From Thermoproteota archaeon (GTDB lineage: Archaea > Thermoproteota > Thermoprotei_A > Sulfolobales > Ignisphaeraceae): 64,000 bases of DNA. The stretch is from assembly GCA_030550585.1 (NCBI GenBank), contig JAUQPB010000001.1:248001-312000 (forward strand). The letters are read 5' to 3'. The notes under the pieces are model-generated. The model was not told the DNA's origin. It worked only from the letters and a program-made list of their open reading frames with translations, and did not search any database. Positions 7,346 to 16,288 of this stretch are shown here, piece after piece (position 1 is the stretch's first letter; the number at the start of each line of letters is the position of its first letter). Position numbers and translations under genes: made by a program.

Positions 7346-10300
7346 ATGAGGAGAAATTCGGTTTTAGTCTTAGTTCTGCTGACCTTAGCCTTAGGCCTAA
7401 TGGTTTCCTCCGGATCAGCTCAGCTTAGGCGATCAACGCAACTGAGTCTCACGCCAGAAAACTTCACAGCTACTTCAGGCGGTAGCCTCACGTTTACAGC
7501 CACCCTGCTTTCAGATGGTAAACCCTTAGCTGGAAAAACCATTATCTTCTCGGCTACTCTCGGAACAGTTGATCCGCCTATGGGTGTGACAGATGCCAAC
7601 GGCAAAGTTTCGTTTGTCTACACGGCTCCGCAAACACCAGTTAGGATCTATGTGAAGATCACAGCCACCTTTGCCGGTGATTTGCTATACGAAGGCAGTA
7701 GTGCGGTCGCCTCAGGAGTCGTTGAGCCTGTGCCTTCGCCAATTCTTCCGTCGATATCCCTTGTAGGAGCCTCATTCACCATTCCTGAGACGCTAAAGGA
7801 TGATGTATCCTTGTATAGGAACTCCATTCCAAGCGATATCATGAAGACGCTGCCAACTGGTTTGCCATCAGAGGCCTTCCTGCTGGCAACTAATGAAAGC
7901 CTCTACTTGGTTTTTGCTGAGCAAAGTGATAAGGGCTTAGCCAAAGTGGAGGGTTGGCTTTTGCCGACGCACATTCAGCTTGCAGGTTTAAACATAGCTG
8001 TTGTTATTGCTAAGCAGGTCACCTTTGTGAAAGAAGGTTCGCCAACAGTTCTTAGTGATATCTTAGCCAATCCAGAAGCCTACAAGTTCAAACTTGTTAA
8101 GGTCGATGCCTATAGAAGGCAGATTTCGGTGCTCTATGATCCAGATGAGCCGCCGTACATCGAGTTTCCACTAACAATTGGATACCTCTCTGAGAGGCCC
8201 ATTGAGCCATTGGTGATTGTCCGTAAGGCTTTGGAGAGAGCTAAAGAGATAACCTTCAGAATTGATGAGGGGGTTATAAGAGACCTCCTGGAGCTTAGAG
8301 AACATCAAATACTCTGGGTCTTCAACTTCGAATATGAATATTGGTATGACTCTAAAGCTGTAACTAACGGGATAGTAATTCCACTTAACCACTCAATATT
8401 CACATTACTTGAGCAGTCCATGCCAGTCTTAGGAGGGCTCCTAAAAGCTAGGGGCCCAATAATTCTCTACGATGTTAAGACAGACCTACTTTATGAAGGT
8501 GTGCAGTCTGTAGTGGAGTTGATGAAGGACAGTAAAAGGTATCTAGGTAAAGTCGTTAAGTTGACTGCAAATTGCTATGGCGGTTACATTAGCGTTCAGG
8601 AGGTTATAGAGCATAATACTCCATGCGGTGAGGACTATGTTTACGTCCCAGATGTTGGATGCGTGAACCTCGCGACTGATGTGAGGTTCGAGGGCTTCGT
8701 TGCCTGGAATAATGTGAGTGTGCCCCCGAAGCGTGATGAACTCCTACTCGCGGTCGGCGTCTCAAGCTTCCATCAGGATGAGCAATTCGTTAAGGCCTCT
8801 GGAATCTTCGAACTGGTAGGCAAAGTGGTCTCAACTAAAGAGGTGAGCGATTCTCTACCCGAAGGCATTGCCCTCATAATTTATAGTGCTAGAAAGGTTG
8901 GTGAGATAGACTTTGAGAAGTTAGCTGCCCAAGTTAAGGACGAGGTTAAAAGGCAGGTAGGAGAGCTTCTCTGGAACCTCCAAGACATTTACCCGTATCA
9001 GAGGCCACCTGAAATACCATTCAAGGTTCCAAGGAAGGTCTTCTGGCCGAAGGCCCCAATCTCCGTTACCACGCCCAAGGAGCTCCCCGAAATAGTTATT
9101 GAGAGGAACTTCACGGTTATAATTGATGTGGCTGATGCGCCCATCAACCTAAACATAAGCAACTCCATCATCTCAAACATATCCATAAGGCTAAGGGAGA
9201 TTGTCAGGAACGTCACAATATACTTCGAGAAGCTCATTGAGAAGCCTCCAGAGGTGCCTAGCCCGCCGGGATTAGTTTACGCCTATCATAAGATCGATGT
9301 AAATATCCCTGAAGCCTCCATCGAGAAGGCAGATATAACGTTCTGGGTTATGAAGGAGTGGCTGGCAATCCATGGAGCCACCAAAGATGATGTAGTTATG
9401 CTCAGATACCATGGCGGAGAATGGTTAAGACTCCCAACAAAGGCTATAGGTGAAAACGTAACACACTTCGAGTTCACGGCCGAGACTCCCAGCTTCTCGA
9501 TATTCGCAATAGCGATAACAGCACCTGTTAGAGTTATGGAGACCGGTGTTGAGGGCTACGTCTTTGACAACGCTACCGGAAAACCGATTAAGGGCGTTAG
9601 AATAATAGCGTTGTCAAAGGTTATTACGTCAGTGCGTACTGAGGCTACAACGGACGATATGGGTCACTACTCGCTTTCCCTGACACCCGGGAGCTACGTT
9701 TTAGTTGTTTTAGCTAACGGTTATGCTGATGTATCGGCGGAGGTTTCGCTGGCGCTTGGAGAGGTTAAGCGGGTGGACTTTAAGCTTGAAAAGGCTCTGG
9801 CGGAATTCTCTGAGGATTGGTACGGCGTGAAGTTCGAGATCGCCATCTTAGGCAACCTCACATGGAAGATTGGAGACAATACATCGATTAAAGCCTCGGT
9901 GACAGTAGGTGATATGGGCGGAAACCAGAAAATTGAGTTTAGGCAGCTCACTCTAGAATTAGCGGAAGCAAATGTGAAAGTTTCTGTTCCAATAAACCTC
10001 GCTACATCAATCGGTGGGACTGTCTTCAGCAAACCCATCAGCATCGGGGTGCTAGATGGATTCGGCCTCCACGCTCCCGGAGAGACCAAAGGATACTCCC
10101 TCCAAGTTATCTTGGAGGGTTCTGTCATCGATAAATTTGGTATCGAATGGCCAGGATCAACGTTTAAAACTGTTAGCGTTAGCATCTACGCACCTGAGTC
10201 TCCGGTCTCGGTCGAGTTCACGGCCCCTTCAAAGGTTAAGATAGGCGACGAGTTTGATGTAAAGTTTAGGTTCAGGAATGAGGGGAAGCATCCTATATCA

Positions 10301-11197
10301 GACTTGAGGGTCTCGCTTTCATTGCCCTTCGGCACCTCTGCCATCGGGCCAATCGAAACAACGGTAAAAGTTGTTAATCCGAAGGAGGCTGCGGAGGCGG
10401 TGTTTAGGCTCAGAGCTGAAAATGCCACAACTAGCTTAATAACAGTAACGTATTCTTACAGGACCCTCTGGGGGTATGTTGTGTTAGAGCCCTTGAAGAC
10501 ATTGGGGTCGATAACTATAACTAAGATCCCAGTGAGCCTAACGATCTCTGCTGAGCCTAGGGAGGTTACTGTTGGTGAAGAGGTTGTGGTTAAAGGGTCA
10601 ATAAGCCCGGCCATGAGCAAGACTATAGAACTGGTCATTAAGAGGCCTGATGGAACAACAGATACGCAGACAACTACGTCTACACCCGATGGAAGCTTCG
10701 GCTTTAGGATTAAGCTCGATAAGGAGGGTGAATGGAGCTTTACAGCGAGGTTTGCGGAAGATTTAACCCATGAGGAAGCAGTGAGCCAGTCTGTAAACAT
10801 CGTCGCATTACCCGTCAAGACAGTACTTACGATTCAGGCGCCGAGCATGGTTAGCGTTGGTGAGGAGTTCGTGGTAAGTGGTAAGTTGACTAGGCTTGAC
10901 ACAGGTGCTGGACTAGCCGGTAAGAAGGTCGAGCTCTACATCAACGGCTCAAAGACCTCTGAGACGACTTCGAATGCTACTGGTGACTACAGCTTCAAAA
11001 TAAGGATAGAAAGTATAGGTAGGTACGCATTGAGGGTGTACTTCTCGGGCGATGGCTTCCTACCAAGCGAGGTAGTAACAACAGTCGTAGTAGAAGCTCC
11101 TAAAGCATCAGCAATAACCTGGAGTGTAGTAGTGATCGTGTTAGGAGTTCTGGGCTTGGGCATAGGCTTATACATGTATAGGAGGAGACGTTTGTGA
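7346..11197 (+). CDS. Large secreted cell-surface protein with Ig-like and PGF-pre-PGF domains (1283 aa)
   Basis: It has an N-terminal signal peptide (~1-26), an invasin-type Ig-like domain (~30-125), a long central part, a PGF-pre-PGF type domain (~650-725, with ITFWVMKEWL and a run of FSIFAIA), a carboxypeptidase-regulatory-like beta domain (~730-800, VEGYVFDNATGKPIKG), then two or three further Ig-like or CARDB-like domains (~940-1250). It ends in one membrane helix and a basic tail (YRRRRL). It is therefore exported and anchored outward: S-layer-associated, adhesive or extracellular assembly function. AAGGGG at 7335-7340 sits 5 bases before the ATG. A tiny hydrophobic ORF overlaps its stop. 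The exact role is unknown. Confidence 0.8.
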   Translation: MRRNSVLVLVLLTLALGLMVSSGSAQLRRSTQLSLTPENFTATSGGSLTFTATLLSDGKPLAGKTIIFSATLGTVDPPMGVTDANGKVSFVYTAPQTPVRIYVKITATFAGDLLYEGSSAVASGVVEPVPSPILPSISLVGASFTIPETLKDDVSLYRNSIPSDIMKTLPTGLPSEAFLLATNESLYLVFAEQSDKGLAKVEGWLLPTHIQLAGLNIAVVIAKQVTFVKEGSPTVLSDILANPEAYKFKLVKVDAYRRQISVLYDPDEPPYIEFPLTIGYLSERPIEPLVIVRKALERAKEITFRIDEGVIRDLLELREHQILWVFNFEYEYWYDSKAVTNGIVIPLNHSIFTLLEQSMPVLGGLLKARGPIILYDVKTDLLYEGVQSVVELMKDSKRYLGKVVKLTANCYGGYISVQEVIEHNTPCGEDYVYVPDVGCVNLATDVRFEGFVAWNNVSVPPKRDELLLAVGVSSFHQDEQFVKASGIFELVGKVVSTKEVSDSLPEGIALIIYSARKVGEIDFEKLAAQVKDEVKRQVGELLWNLQDIYPYQRPPEIPFKVPRKVFWPKAPISVTTPKELPEIVIERNFTVIIDVADAPINLNISNSIISNISIRLREIVRNVTIYFEKLIEKPPEVPSPPGLVYAYHKIDVNIPEASIEKADITFWVMKEWLAIHGATKDDVVMLRYHGGEWLRLPTKAIGENVTHFEFTAETPSFSIFAIAITAPVRVMETGVEGYVFDNATGKPIKGVRIIALSKVITSVRTEATTDDMGHYSLSLTPGSYVLVVLANGYADVSAEVSLALGEVKRVDFKLEKALAEFSEDWYGVKFEIAILGNLTWKIGDNTSIKASVTVGDMGGNQKIEFRQLTLELAEANVKVSVPINLATSIGGTVFSKPISIGVLDGFGLHAPGETKGYSLQVILEGSVIDKFGIEWPGSTFKTVSVSIYAPESPVSVEFTAPSKVKIGDEFDVKFRFRNEGKHPISDLRVSLSLPFGTSAIGPIETTVKVVNPKEAAEAVFRLRAENATTSLITVTYSYRTLWGYVVLEPLKTLGSITITKIPVSLTISAEPREVTVGEEVVVKGSISPAMSKTIELVIKRPDGTTDTQTTTSTPDGSFGFRIKLDKEGEWSFTARFAEDLTHEEAVSQSVNIVALPVKTVLTIQAPSMVSVGEEFVVSGKLTRLDTGAGLAGKKVELYINGSKTSETTSNATGDYSFKIRIESIGRYALRVYFSGDGFLPSEVVTTVVVEAPKASAITWSVVVIVLGVLGLGIGLYMYRRRRL

Positions 11198-11262
11198 TGG
11201 TGAAGGGACCATACCTTCCACTGCTAGTTTTCCTAGGCGCCCTTCTATACGTTCTAGTATGA
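11197..11262 (+). CDS. Possible 21-aa membrane microprotein
   Basis: The ATG overlaps the stop of the large surface protein (TGATG), and the frame codes a short peptide with MVKGPYLPLL followed by a fully hydrophobic helix ending in VLV. The coupling and the clean hydrophobic helix suggest a real membrane peptide, but its length makes chance possible. Confidence 0.3.
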   Translation: MVKGPYLPLLVFLGALLYVLV

Positions 11263-11800
11263 TCTAAGGGGTGGAGGACCTGACTAGATTTCTAATACAT
11301 AAACGTAAGACAGCTTGAAATAGTCTGTGAAACACTTCATGACCACGACTTAATATGGTCTGCGGCTATAGTTAACTCAAAATTATATTGTACTATAGTT
11401 TTCCGGCCTCTTCTCCTCTCCGGAAACGCAGGCTCTAGGCATCCTTAGTTCTTTCTGGTAGAGTCGTAGTTCTCAAGCTCTGCTGGGTTTCTCATTAGCA
11501 TTGGAGGACGTGGTCTCAAGTCTTTAAGAGATGTAGCATCTGAGTCCAGTTTGCCTATAAGTGCTGGGAGGTGTTTACACTAAGAGTCTCTAATGCTTGC
11601 TTTGTCAAAAGTGCTTCGGGAACTTAAGCTTTAACAACGCTTTTCAGTAGTTGTGTAGAGTTTTCTTCTTACCCCATGTCTTGAAGGAAGAGATTCTTAG
11701 CCATGGCGATTATTTTACACATTTCATTGCTTAAGACTTACTCTATGGGTACATACACCTGGATTGCTACGCTTCACTATATGCATAACGACTTTAAGTA
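11263..11800 (-). pseudogene. Non-coding stretch with a decayed minus-strand coding remnant
   Basis: No intact gene is present. On the minus strand, roughly 11450-11590, a 44-codon open stretch (containing LDSDATSLKDLRPRPPML and NPAELENYDS) follows a stop codon and has no start. Adjacent frames further upstream look protein-like but are broken by stops. This is a decayed gene of unknown family, possibly a transposase. Confidence 0.3.
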
Positions 11801-11838
11801 GCTGACTTGAAGCTCCATGCTGGTATTCACCAGTCAGC
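11801..11838. repeat. Nested inverted repeat upstream of the tRNA fragment
   Basis: GCTGAC at 11801-11806 matches GTCAGC at 11833-11838, and inside it CTGGT (11820-11824) pairs with ACCAG (11829-11833); the two stems share one base. A near copy of its left side (17 of 19 bases) occurs at 40603-40621 between ilvB and leuA. Confidence 0.4.
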
Positions 11839-11896
11839 CTTAACGTTTCAGTTTTCAAAGAAGAATATCGTTATTCACCTTCAGCTATGCATTGAT

Positions 11897-11924
11897 GTTT
11901 CAGTTTTACTTAGCTTACTGAAAC
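11897..11924. repeat. Hairpin and repeated GTTTCAG motif beside the att site
   Basis: GTTTCAG (11897-11903) and CTGAAAC (11918-11924) form a perfect 7-bp stem 22 bases before the tRNA fragment. GTTTCAGTTTT occurs twice as a direct repeat (11845-11855 and 11897-11907), and TGAAACAG recurs on both sides of the fragment (11919-11926 and 12039-12046). These could be integrase arm sites, but no experiment or alignment backs that. Confidence 0.35.
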
Positions 11925-11945
11925 AGATCTACGGGCATCCCAGGA

Positions 11946-11990
11946 CTCCGGAGCCGGTGGACCCGGGTTCAAATCCCGGCGGGCCCGCCA
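11946..11990 (+). other. Attachment-site scar: 3' half of a tRNA-Arg(CCG) gene
   Basis: This reads exactly as a tRNA from anticodon-loop position 32 to CCA: loop CTCCGGA with anticodon CCG, stem GCCGG, variable TGGAC, a perfect T arm (CCGGG-TTCAAAT-CCCGG), acceptor strand CGGGCCC, G73 and CCA. The 5' anticodon stem, D arm and 5' acceptor (GGGCCCG) are absent here, and I found no matching 5' half within ~700 bases. SSV-type integrases recombine into tRNA 3' halves and leave just such a copy at the far end of the element. Orientation predicts the intact tRNA-Arg(CCG) gene to the left, outside the window, with the element lying between. The 3' half of a split tRNA is a less likely alternative. 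Confidence 0.75.
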
Positions 11991-12014
11991 AAACAAAATG
12001 TAAACAATTACATT

Positions 12015-12089
12015 GTCTCATGATCTTGTGAGACCCCGTGAAACAGCTAAGAAATATGGGTGCTACTGAAGATATTTCTTACAGGGTCT
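12015..12089. repeat. Strong long hairpin beside the att site
   Basis: GTCTCA (12015-12020) pairs with TGAGAC (12029-12034). Overlapping this, AGACCC (12031-12036) pairs with GGGTCT (12084-12089), enclosing a perfect 10-bp stem TAAGAAATAT (12048-12057) with ATATTTCTTA (12072-12081). This could be a terminator or processing hairpin, a recombination structure, or a small mobile-element remnant. The gap up to the gene ending at 12247 otherwise shows nothing. Confidence 0.45.
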
Positions 12090-12246
12090 TAGATGAAATT
12101 CGGCTCTGGTATCATGATCCAAAACCTTTACATATCTACTAAGGAGTTCCTCAGTTCATACCCTTTCTGCCTATTAGGTTGCTAACCTTTTAAGCTCCTC
12201 CACTTCTTCGTTTCTTCTCAAGGCGTATATCTCCAGCTTCATTAAA

Positions 12247-13041
12247 TTATCTCACCTCTCTCCTTGTGTAGAGGAGGTAGCATATGGTTAAGCACACCAG
12301 AATATATGCGGAGCTCACTAGGACCAAATACTCAATTGGGGGAACTTGGATGGTTACTTCCCCTATACTGCTTGCGAAAGTTACTGAGGATATGCTACTG
12401 TTTGATAAGATTGTGTAGATTGGGTAGTACATGTAGTTCAGGATAGACCATGGTTGGATACCTGTTTTAGCTATGACAGATCCTAGGGTATTTAGAATGA
12501 AGAAGTTGAATAGTGCAGCGATAATAATGGCATTTCTAGAGTTTCTGCTTATACTTCCTATGGCTGCTGATAGGAATAGCCATGCCCCAGCATATAGTAG
12601 CTGTAGGACGTAGCTCAGAGCTAATGAGCTGACAACGCTTTTATAATATGTTAGTGCGAACACTACTGCCACTATGTTGTAGAGAGATACTACTGTGAAT
12701 GCTATGAGAATGGCGGCGAGAGCCTTTGAAAAGTAGACCAGCTTTCTTTGTAGTGGTAGAACGTATACGAAGTATGCCTTGCTCTTCTCAAATTCTTCAG
12801 CAACCAAATCGCCTGCGAAGAGAGCGAACAAAATAGGGTACAATAGGCCTGTAAAGATGGCGACAGTTGAGGAGAGGTAGTCGTTAACAGAGTTATGCAC
12901 GCCATAGACTGCGTCAACAATGCTAATTGCTGATAATACTACTAATGGTGTCAGCAATAAAATGTAGAATCTCTTGCTATGCAAGTAGCACTTCACAAAA
13001 TATCTTGTGGTTTCTACAAGCCTTTTCAAGGTTCCATCCAT
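12247..13041 (-). CDS. ABC-2 type transporter permease (264 aa)
   Basis: Six or so hydrophobic segments spread over the length (for example YILLLTPLVVLSAISIV near 28, TVAIFTGLLYPILFALFAG near 65, ILIAFTVVSLYNIVAVVFAL near 112, YILVCLTICYLLY at the end) and an EEFEKSK loop are typical of small ABC-2 permeases. It starts 6 bases after the ATPase gene on the same strand, so the two form one transporter. The substrate is unknown; such pairs often export peptides, drugs or envelope components. It ends near the hairpin at 12015-12089. Confidence 0.75.
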   Translation of the reverse strand: MDGTLKRLVETTRYFVKCYLHSKRFYILLLTPLVVLSAISIVDAVYGVHNSVNDYLSSTVAIFTGLLYPILFALFAGDLVAEEFEKSKAYFVYVLPLQRKLVYFSKALAAILIAFTVVSLYNIVAVVFALTYYKSVVSSLALSYVLQLLYAGAWLFLSAAIGSISRNSRNAIIIAALFNFFILNTLGSVIAKTGIQPWSILNYMYYPIYTILSNSSISSVTFASSIGEVTIQVPPIEYLVLVSSAYILVCLTICYLLYTRREVR

Positions 13042-13047
13042 AACCTA

Positions 13048-13935
13048 TCACCCATAGAGATCTGAATACAATTGCACTAGATCTTCCTCTCTCTCCTTGA
13101 TAGAGACTATGTCAATGCTTGCAAGGATCTTGAGCACATCAAGCTCTCTTCTAGTATCGTAAAGTACTTCGTATATCCTATCACCTATCTTCTTAACTTC
13201 GATTACGCCTGTCCCTACATACTTATTCACATCTATTTCGCTTCTAGTTTCAATTACTATTCTCCTACGCTTGATTATTTCTGCTAGCTGCTCTTTCCCA
13301 TACTCTCTATATATGCTACCATCCCTTAGGAGAACCACCCTATCTGACAACGAGCTAGCGATATGTAGGCTGTGTGTGGCCAATATAATCATAGATTTCT
13401 TACTCAATTCTTTAAGGTATTCAGATAAGCGAAACGTTGTTGGCATGTCTAATCCTTCGAATGGCTCATCTAGTAGAATTATCCTTGGCCTCCCCATTAA
13501 CGCACATGCGAGAATAACTTTTTTGTAAAGCCCTTTTGATAGCTCATCTAGTCTCTTGCCAAGGTTAGCCTCTATGTTTAGCAAAGAGACAACTTCACGT
13601 AGATCCTCCATCCCCAATCCTTTGACCTTGCACGCAAAATCAAGTAGCTCTCTTACAGAAAGCTTATTGCTATGAGGCACGGGATTCTCGATAACAGCAG
13701 ACATGTATGTAGCTACTTTATCTCTCTCATAAGGCATTCTATAGGAATCCACATAGACCTCACCCTCTGAAGGCTTCGCCAAACCCGCAATCAGCTTCAA
13801 AATCGTGCTCTTGCCAGATCCGTTGGGGCCAAGTATACTGACAATAGCTTCGCCCTCAATATCAATAGACACGTTTCTTACACCGATAATGTTCCTAGAA
13901 TACCTCTTAGTGACGTTCTTCAATAATATTCGCAT
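13048..13935 (-). CDS. ABC transporter ATP-binding protein (295 aa)
   Basis: Walker A is GPNGSGKST, the signature region is LSKGLYKKV, Walker B is IILLDEPFEGLD, and the switch histidine lies in LATHS. The C-terminal ~80 residues are an accessory domain. I prefer ATG 13935 to ATG 13944 because GGAGG lies directly against the first ATG but at good spacing from the second. A TATA box (AAATTTATATAG on the minus strand, about 13977-13988) gives a short leader. It pairs with the permease downstream. Confidence 0.85.
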   Translation of the reverse strand: MRILLKNVTKRYSRNIIGVRNVSIDIEGEAIVSILGPNGSGKSTILKLIAGLAKPSEGEVYVDSYRMPYERDKVATYMSAVIENPVPHSNKLSVRELLDFACKVKGLGMEDLREVVSLLNIEANLGKRLDELSKGLYKKVILACALMGRPRIILLDEPFEGLDMPTTFRLSEYLKELSKKSMIILATHSLHIASSLSDRVVLLRDGSIYREYGKEQLAEIIKRRRIVIETRSEIDVNKYVGTGVIEVKKIGDRIYEVLYDTRRELDVLKILASIDIVSIKEREEDLVQLYSDLYG

Positions 13936-13976
13936 CTCCACCATCCTCCACTCATCTTTGTCTTTCCCGCTTAAAT

Positions 13977-13988
13977 CTATATAAATTT
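13977..13988 (-). promoter_or_regulatory. TATA box for the ABC pair at 12247-13935
   Basis: AAATTTATATAG on the minus strand lies ~42-53 bases before the chosen start, predicting transcription from about 13955 and a leader of ~20 bases that carries the GGAGG site. Confidence 0.5.
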
Positions 13989-14108
13989 ATGTGTTTTTAT
14001 AGAATCCCTCCGCCTCCTCCAGAGTCTTATTTAGCTTATGAAATATATAGTATTCGCCATCCTCAGTTTCAAGATCGCAGATCCCCTAAGTACTCAAATC
14101 CGCACATA
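13987..14108 (-). pseudogene. Frameshifted remnant of a small protein gene
   Basis: Minus-strand reading starts MCGFEYLGDLRS then stops. Shifting one frame gives a continuous protein-like C-terminus (CDLETEDGEYYIFHKLN, then EEAEGFYKNT and stop). One indel near 14070 would join them into a ~40-aa protein. I do not recognise the family. Confidence 0.3.
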
Positions 14109-14759
14109 ATGTAAGCCTACTAAGACACTACAGTTCATAGAGACTATCGATCCTGGTCATTCCATATTAAACTAAGCTTTAATAGCAAATCCCTATCACA
14201 CTGCAGCATATACTAGGTAGTGGGTATGGATTCTTATCAGATTTGCCCGAAACGATATCACTTAGCGGAACATAAGCTTATAGAGAAAAGCAGATAAATA
14301 GAGTATTGTCTACATGTTTGAAAACCATATTAAAGAGACATAGGGTAACGTTAACAAGACTATCGTTGTTCTACATCACATACCACTCCGTAAACTTTTT
14401 CACTCTAAGTTTATTTCTGAATGGAATTGTTTCAATACGTTTGTGGACACCGAGACATTTGGATGCACAATCAAGAGATACTAAAGAGAAAATTAGGCTA
14501 ATGCTATACGCAGTTGGTCTTAGCCACAATAATGTAGACAAAGGATTCTACAAAGAGTTAATTTAGCACGGTAGTTGCAGCATTGAAAAATAAATATTTA
14601 TAATATGATTCTCGAGCCTGTTATGCAATATCTAGGTGGATCCATCTAAAAACAAAAGCTTAGTGTACTCCCTGCCAATTCAGATATGCGTACCGAAAAC
14701 CTTCCACCTATAAGAATTTGAGGTAAATTTAGCCGTTTGGGTGGTAAAGCTATAATCAT

Positions 14760-15256
14760 GCTAGCCCATACTACCTGCAAAACATATATCGCTTATAATA
14801 ATGGTCTCTCCATAAGCAGTGTACATCTGAGTTTTCGACGAGGCTGATAAACATTGCTAGTTTGAGTGGCAGGTTAAATCCTCTCTTTACTTCCTCATCT
14901 ACAATATATATCATGGTTTTCAGGAACGACAGTTACATGTACATCGCTCTCTAAAGCATCCTTAACAGTTCTCAAAACATCTTCTACACAACCTAGGCAC
15001 ACGCTAGAAGTTAGGTTGACAACAATACATACAGCATTTACATCAACAACAATTCTCCTTACTATCAGCTAATCTCTCCAAATCCTCCCGATACCCATAT
15101 TAGTGTAGATCCTCCAAAGTAGCAGATCCTCACATCCCCCCACCACCTCCGCTCTTTAAGGCGTTTAGGAATAGCATTCTAAAAGTTGCAAGTACGTAGC
15201 CAATAGATAACATTGTATTGTCAACACATATTTTCACTGAAAACACCTCTGTCATG
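14760..15256 (-). pseudogene. Decayed gene broken by at least three frameshifts
   Basis: From ATG 15256 (MTEVFSVKICVDNTMLS) the minus strand carries one protein-like stretch after another in changing frames: RICYFGGSTLIWVSGG, then RRIVVDVNAVCIVVNL with a CLGC pair and EDVLRTVKDALESDVHV, then YIVDEEVKRGFNLPLKLAMF. Each ends at a stop where another frame continues. The CLGC/helix/strand run vaguely recalls a thiol or metal-binding domain, but I cannot name the family. It shows that this region is losing genes. The rest of 14109-15430 shows no supportable gene. Confidence 0.45.
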
Positions 15257-15430
15257 CACTAGTAAGATTAGATGCCGTAACACCATAGCAATGCCTACCA
15301 AAATTTTCGAACTGACATATTGACATTTTAAAGAGATAAAGGTTTTGCATGGGTATTAAAAAGTAAAATTTAATAAAATAAAATTTATATATTGCAGTAT
15401 AAACCAAATTAAAAATAGGGGTTACATACT

Positions 15431-16288
15431 ATGAACCTGTCAAAGTATCTGTTCGCTGGACTGGTAACACTAGTGATAGCAGTCTCCGTAGCAGAAATAA
15501 TAGCTTCAGCATTAACATTTGAGAGCTTCTATCAAGTTTCGCCTGGTTTACCACTACTGCAAGAGAGAATTGAAAATAGCAATTACATCTCTGCTGTAGC
15601 AACAACAGGGTATGTCATATATTCATACTCACCAAGCCATCCAAACTACTATAACTTCATCATGCAACCACCTGTGGCTTCATACATAGATAAGGTTGGA
15701 TACTGGGAAGGATTGACTTATTGGTATGCTAGAAGTCCTATGACGTTTTCATGGCTGGCACCTAATGAAGTATCGGTTTATGTAAAATGGAATTATAGAG
15801 ATATGAGCAGCTCGGATATCCAAAACATTGACTACCATGGATGGCTCATTGACGCCGAGGCGCCATCTAAGAGTGCCAGTTTTTCACTATCTGTTAGTGG
15901 TGGAACGAATTATGTGCAAGGCGGAATTACGGTTACATTCTATGATGTAACAGAAACAAACACAGCAACAGATAAGAAGATTGAAAACGGATGGTTGCGA
16001 ATATCAACAGCCAGGGTAGACTATAGGTCGTGGGCTAGATGGGAATGGGGAAATGAATGGAAGATGACTGCCGCAATAGTGCCATTAGTGAAGAACTCTT
16101 ATCTATATGATAACAGAGCTTACAGGATACAGTATATGATATGCCATGATATAAGTTATTGGACAGATATGACGTTATTGGGGATAACTATAAGGCATGT
16201 GAAGATACAATACACTCTAGGTGATAATATCGCAAACGGAGATGGCGTAATTACTGTCGCACGAGGAGTTTGGGGAAGTTCACAATGA
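15431..16288 (+). CDS. Secreted protein of unknown family, linked to an ABC transporter (285 aa)
   Basis: A clear signal peptide occupies residues 1-28 (LVTLVIAVSVAEIIASA). The mature part is rich in Y, W, S and N, with beta-type patterns (SASFSLSVSGG, GGITVTFYDVTET) and only one obvious cysteine, so it is a soluble exported beta protein. It overlaps the following FtsX-type permease by 19 bases, so the two are co-translated. A TATA-like run lies around 15370-15395. The arrangement (exported protein, large FtsX permease, ATPase) is like lactococcin-972-type bacteriocin loci, but this protein is far larger than those bacteriocins. The function is unknown. Confidence 0.65.
   Translation: MNLSKYLFAGLVTLVIAVSVAEIIASALTFESFYQVSPGLPLLQERIENSNYISAVATTGYVIYSYSPSHPNYYNFIMQPPVASYIDKVGYWEGLTYWYARSPMTFSWLAPNEVSVYVKWNYRDMSSSDIQNIDYHGWLIDAEAPSKSASFSLSVSGGTNYVQGGITVTFYDVTETNTATDKKIENGWLRISTARVDYRSWARWEWGNEWKMTAAIVPLVKNSYLYDNRAYRIQYMICHDISYWTDMTLLGITIRHVKIQYTLGDNIANGDGVITVARGVWGSSQ

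Noticed and set aside
11200-11990. A complete tRNA-Arg with a long intron
   Set aside because: No 5' half (GGGCCCG plus D arm) was found within ~700 bases upstream, so an intron-bearing gene is not supported.
14306-14566. 86-codon plus-strand frame between two ABC loci
   Set aside because: Its composition is poor, it has no ribosome site or domain, and it lies in a tract of decayed sequence; chance or a remnant is likelier than a gene.
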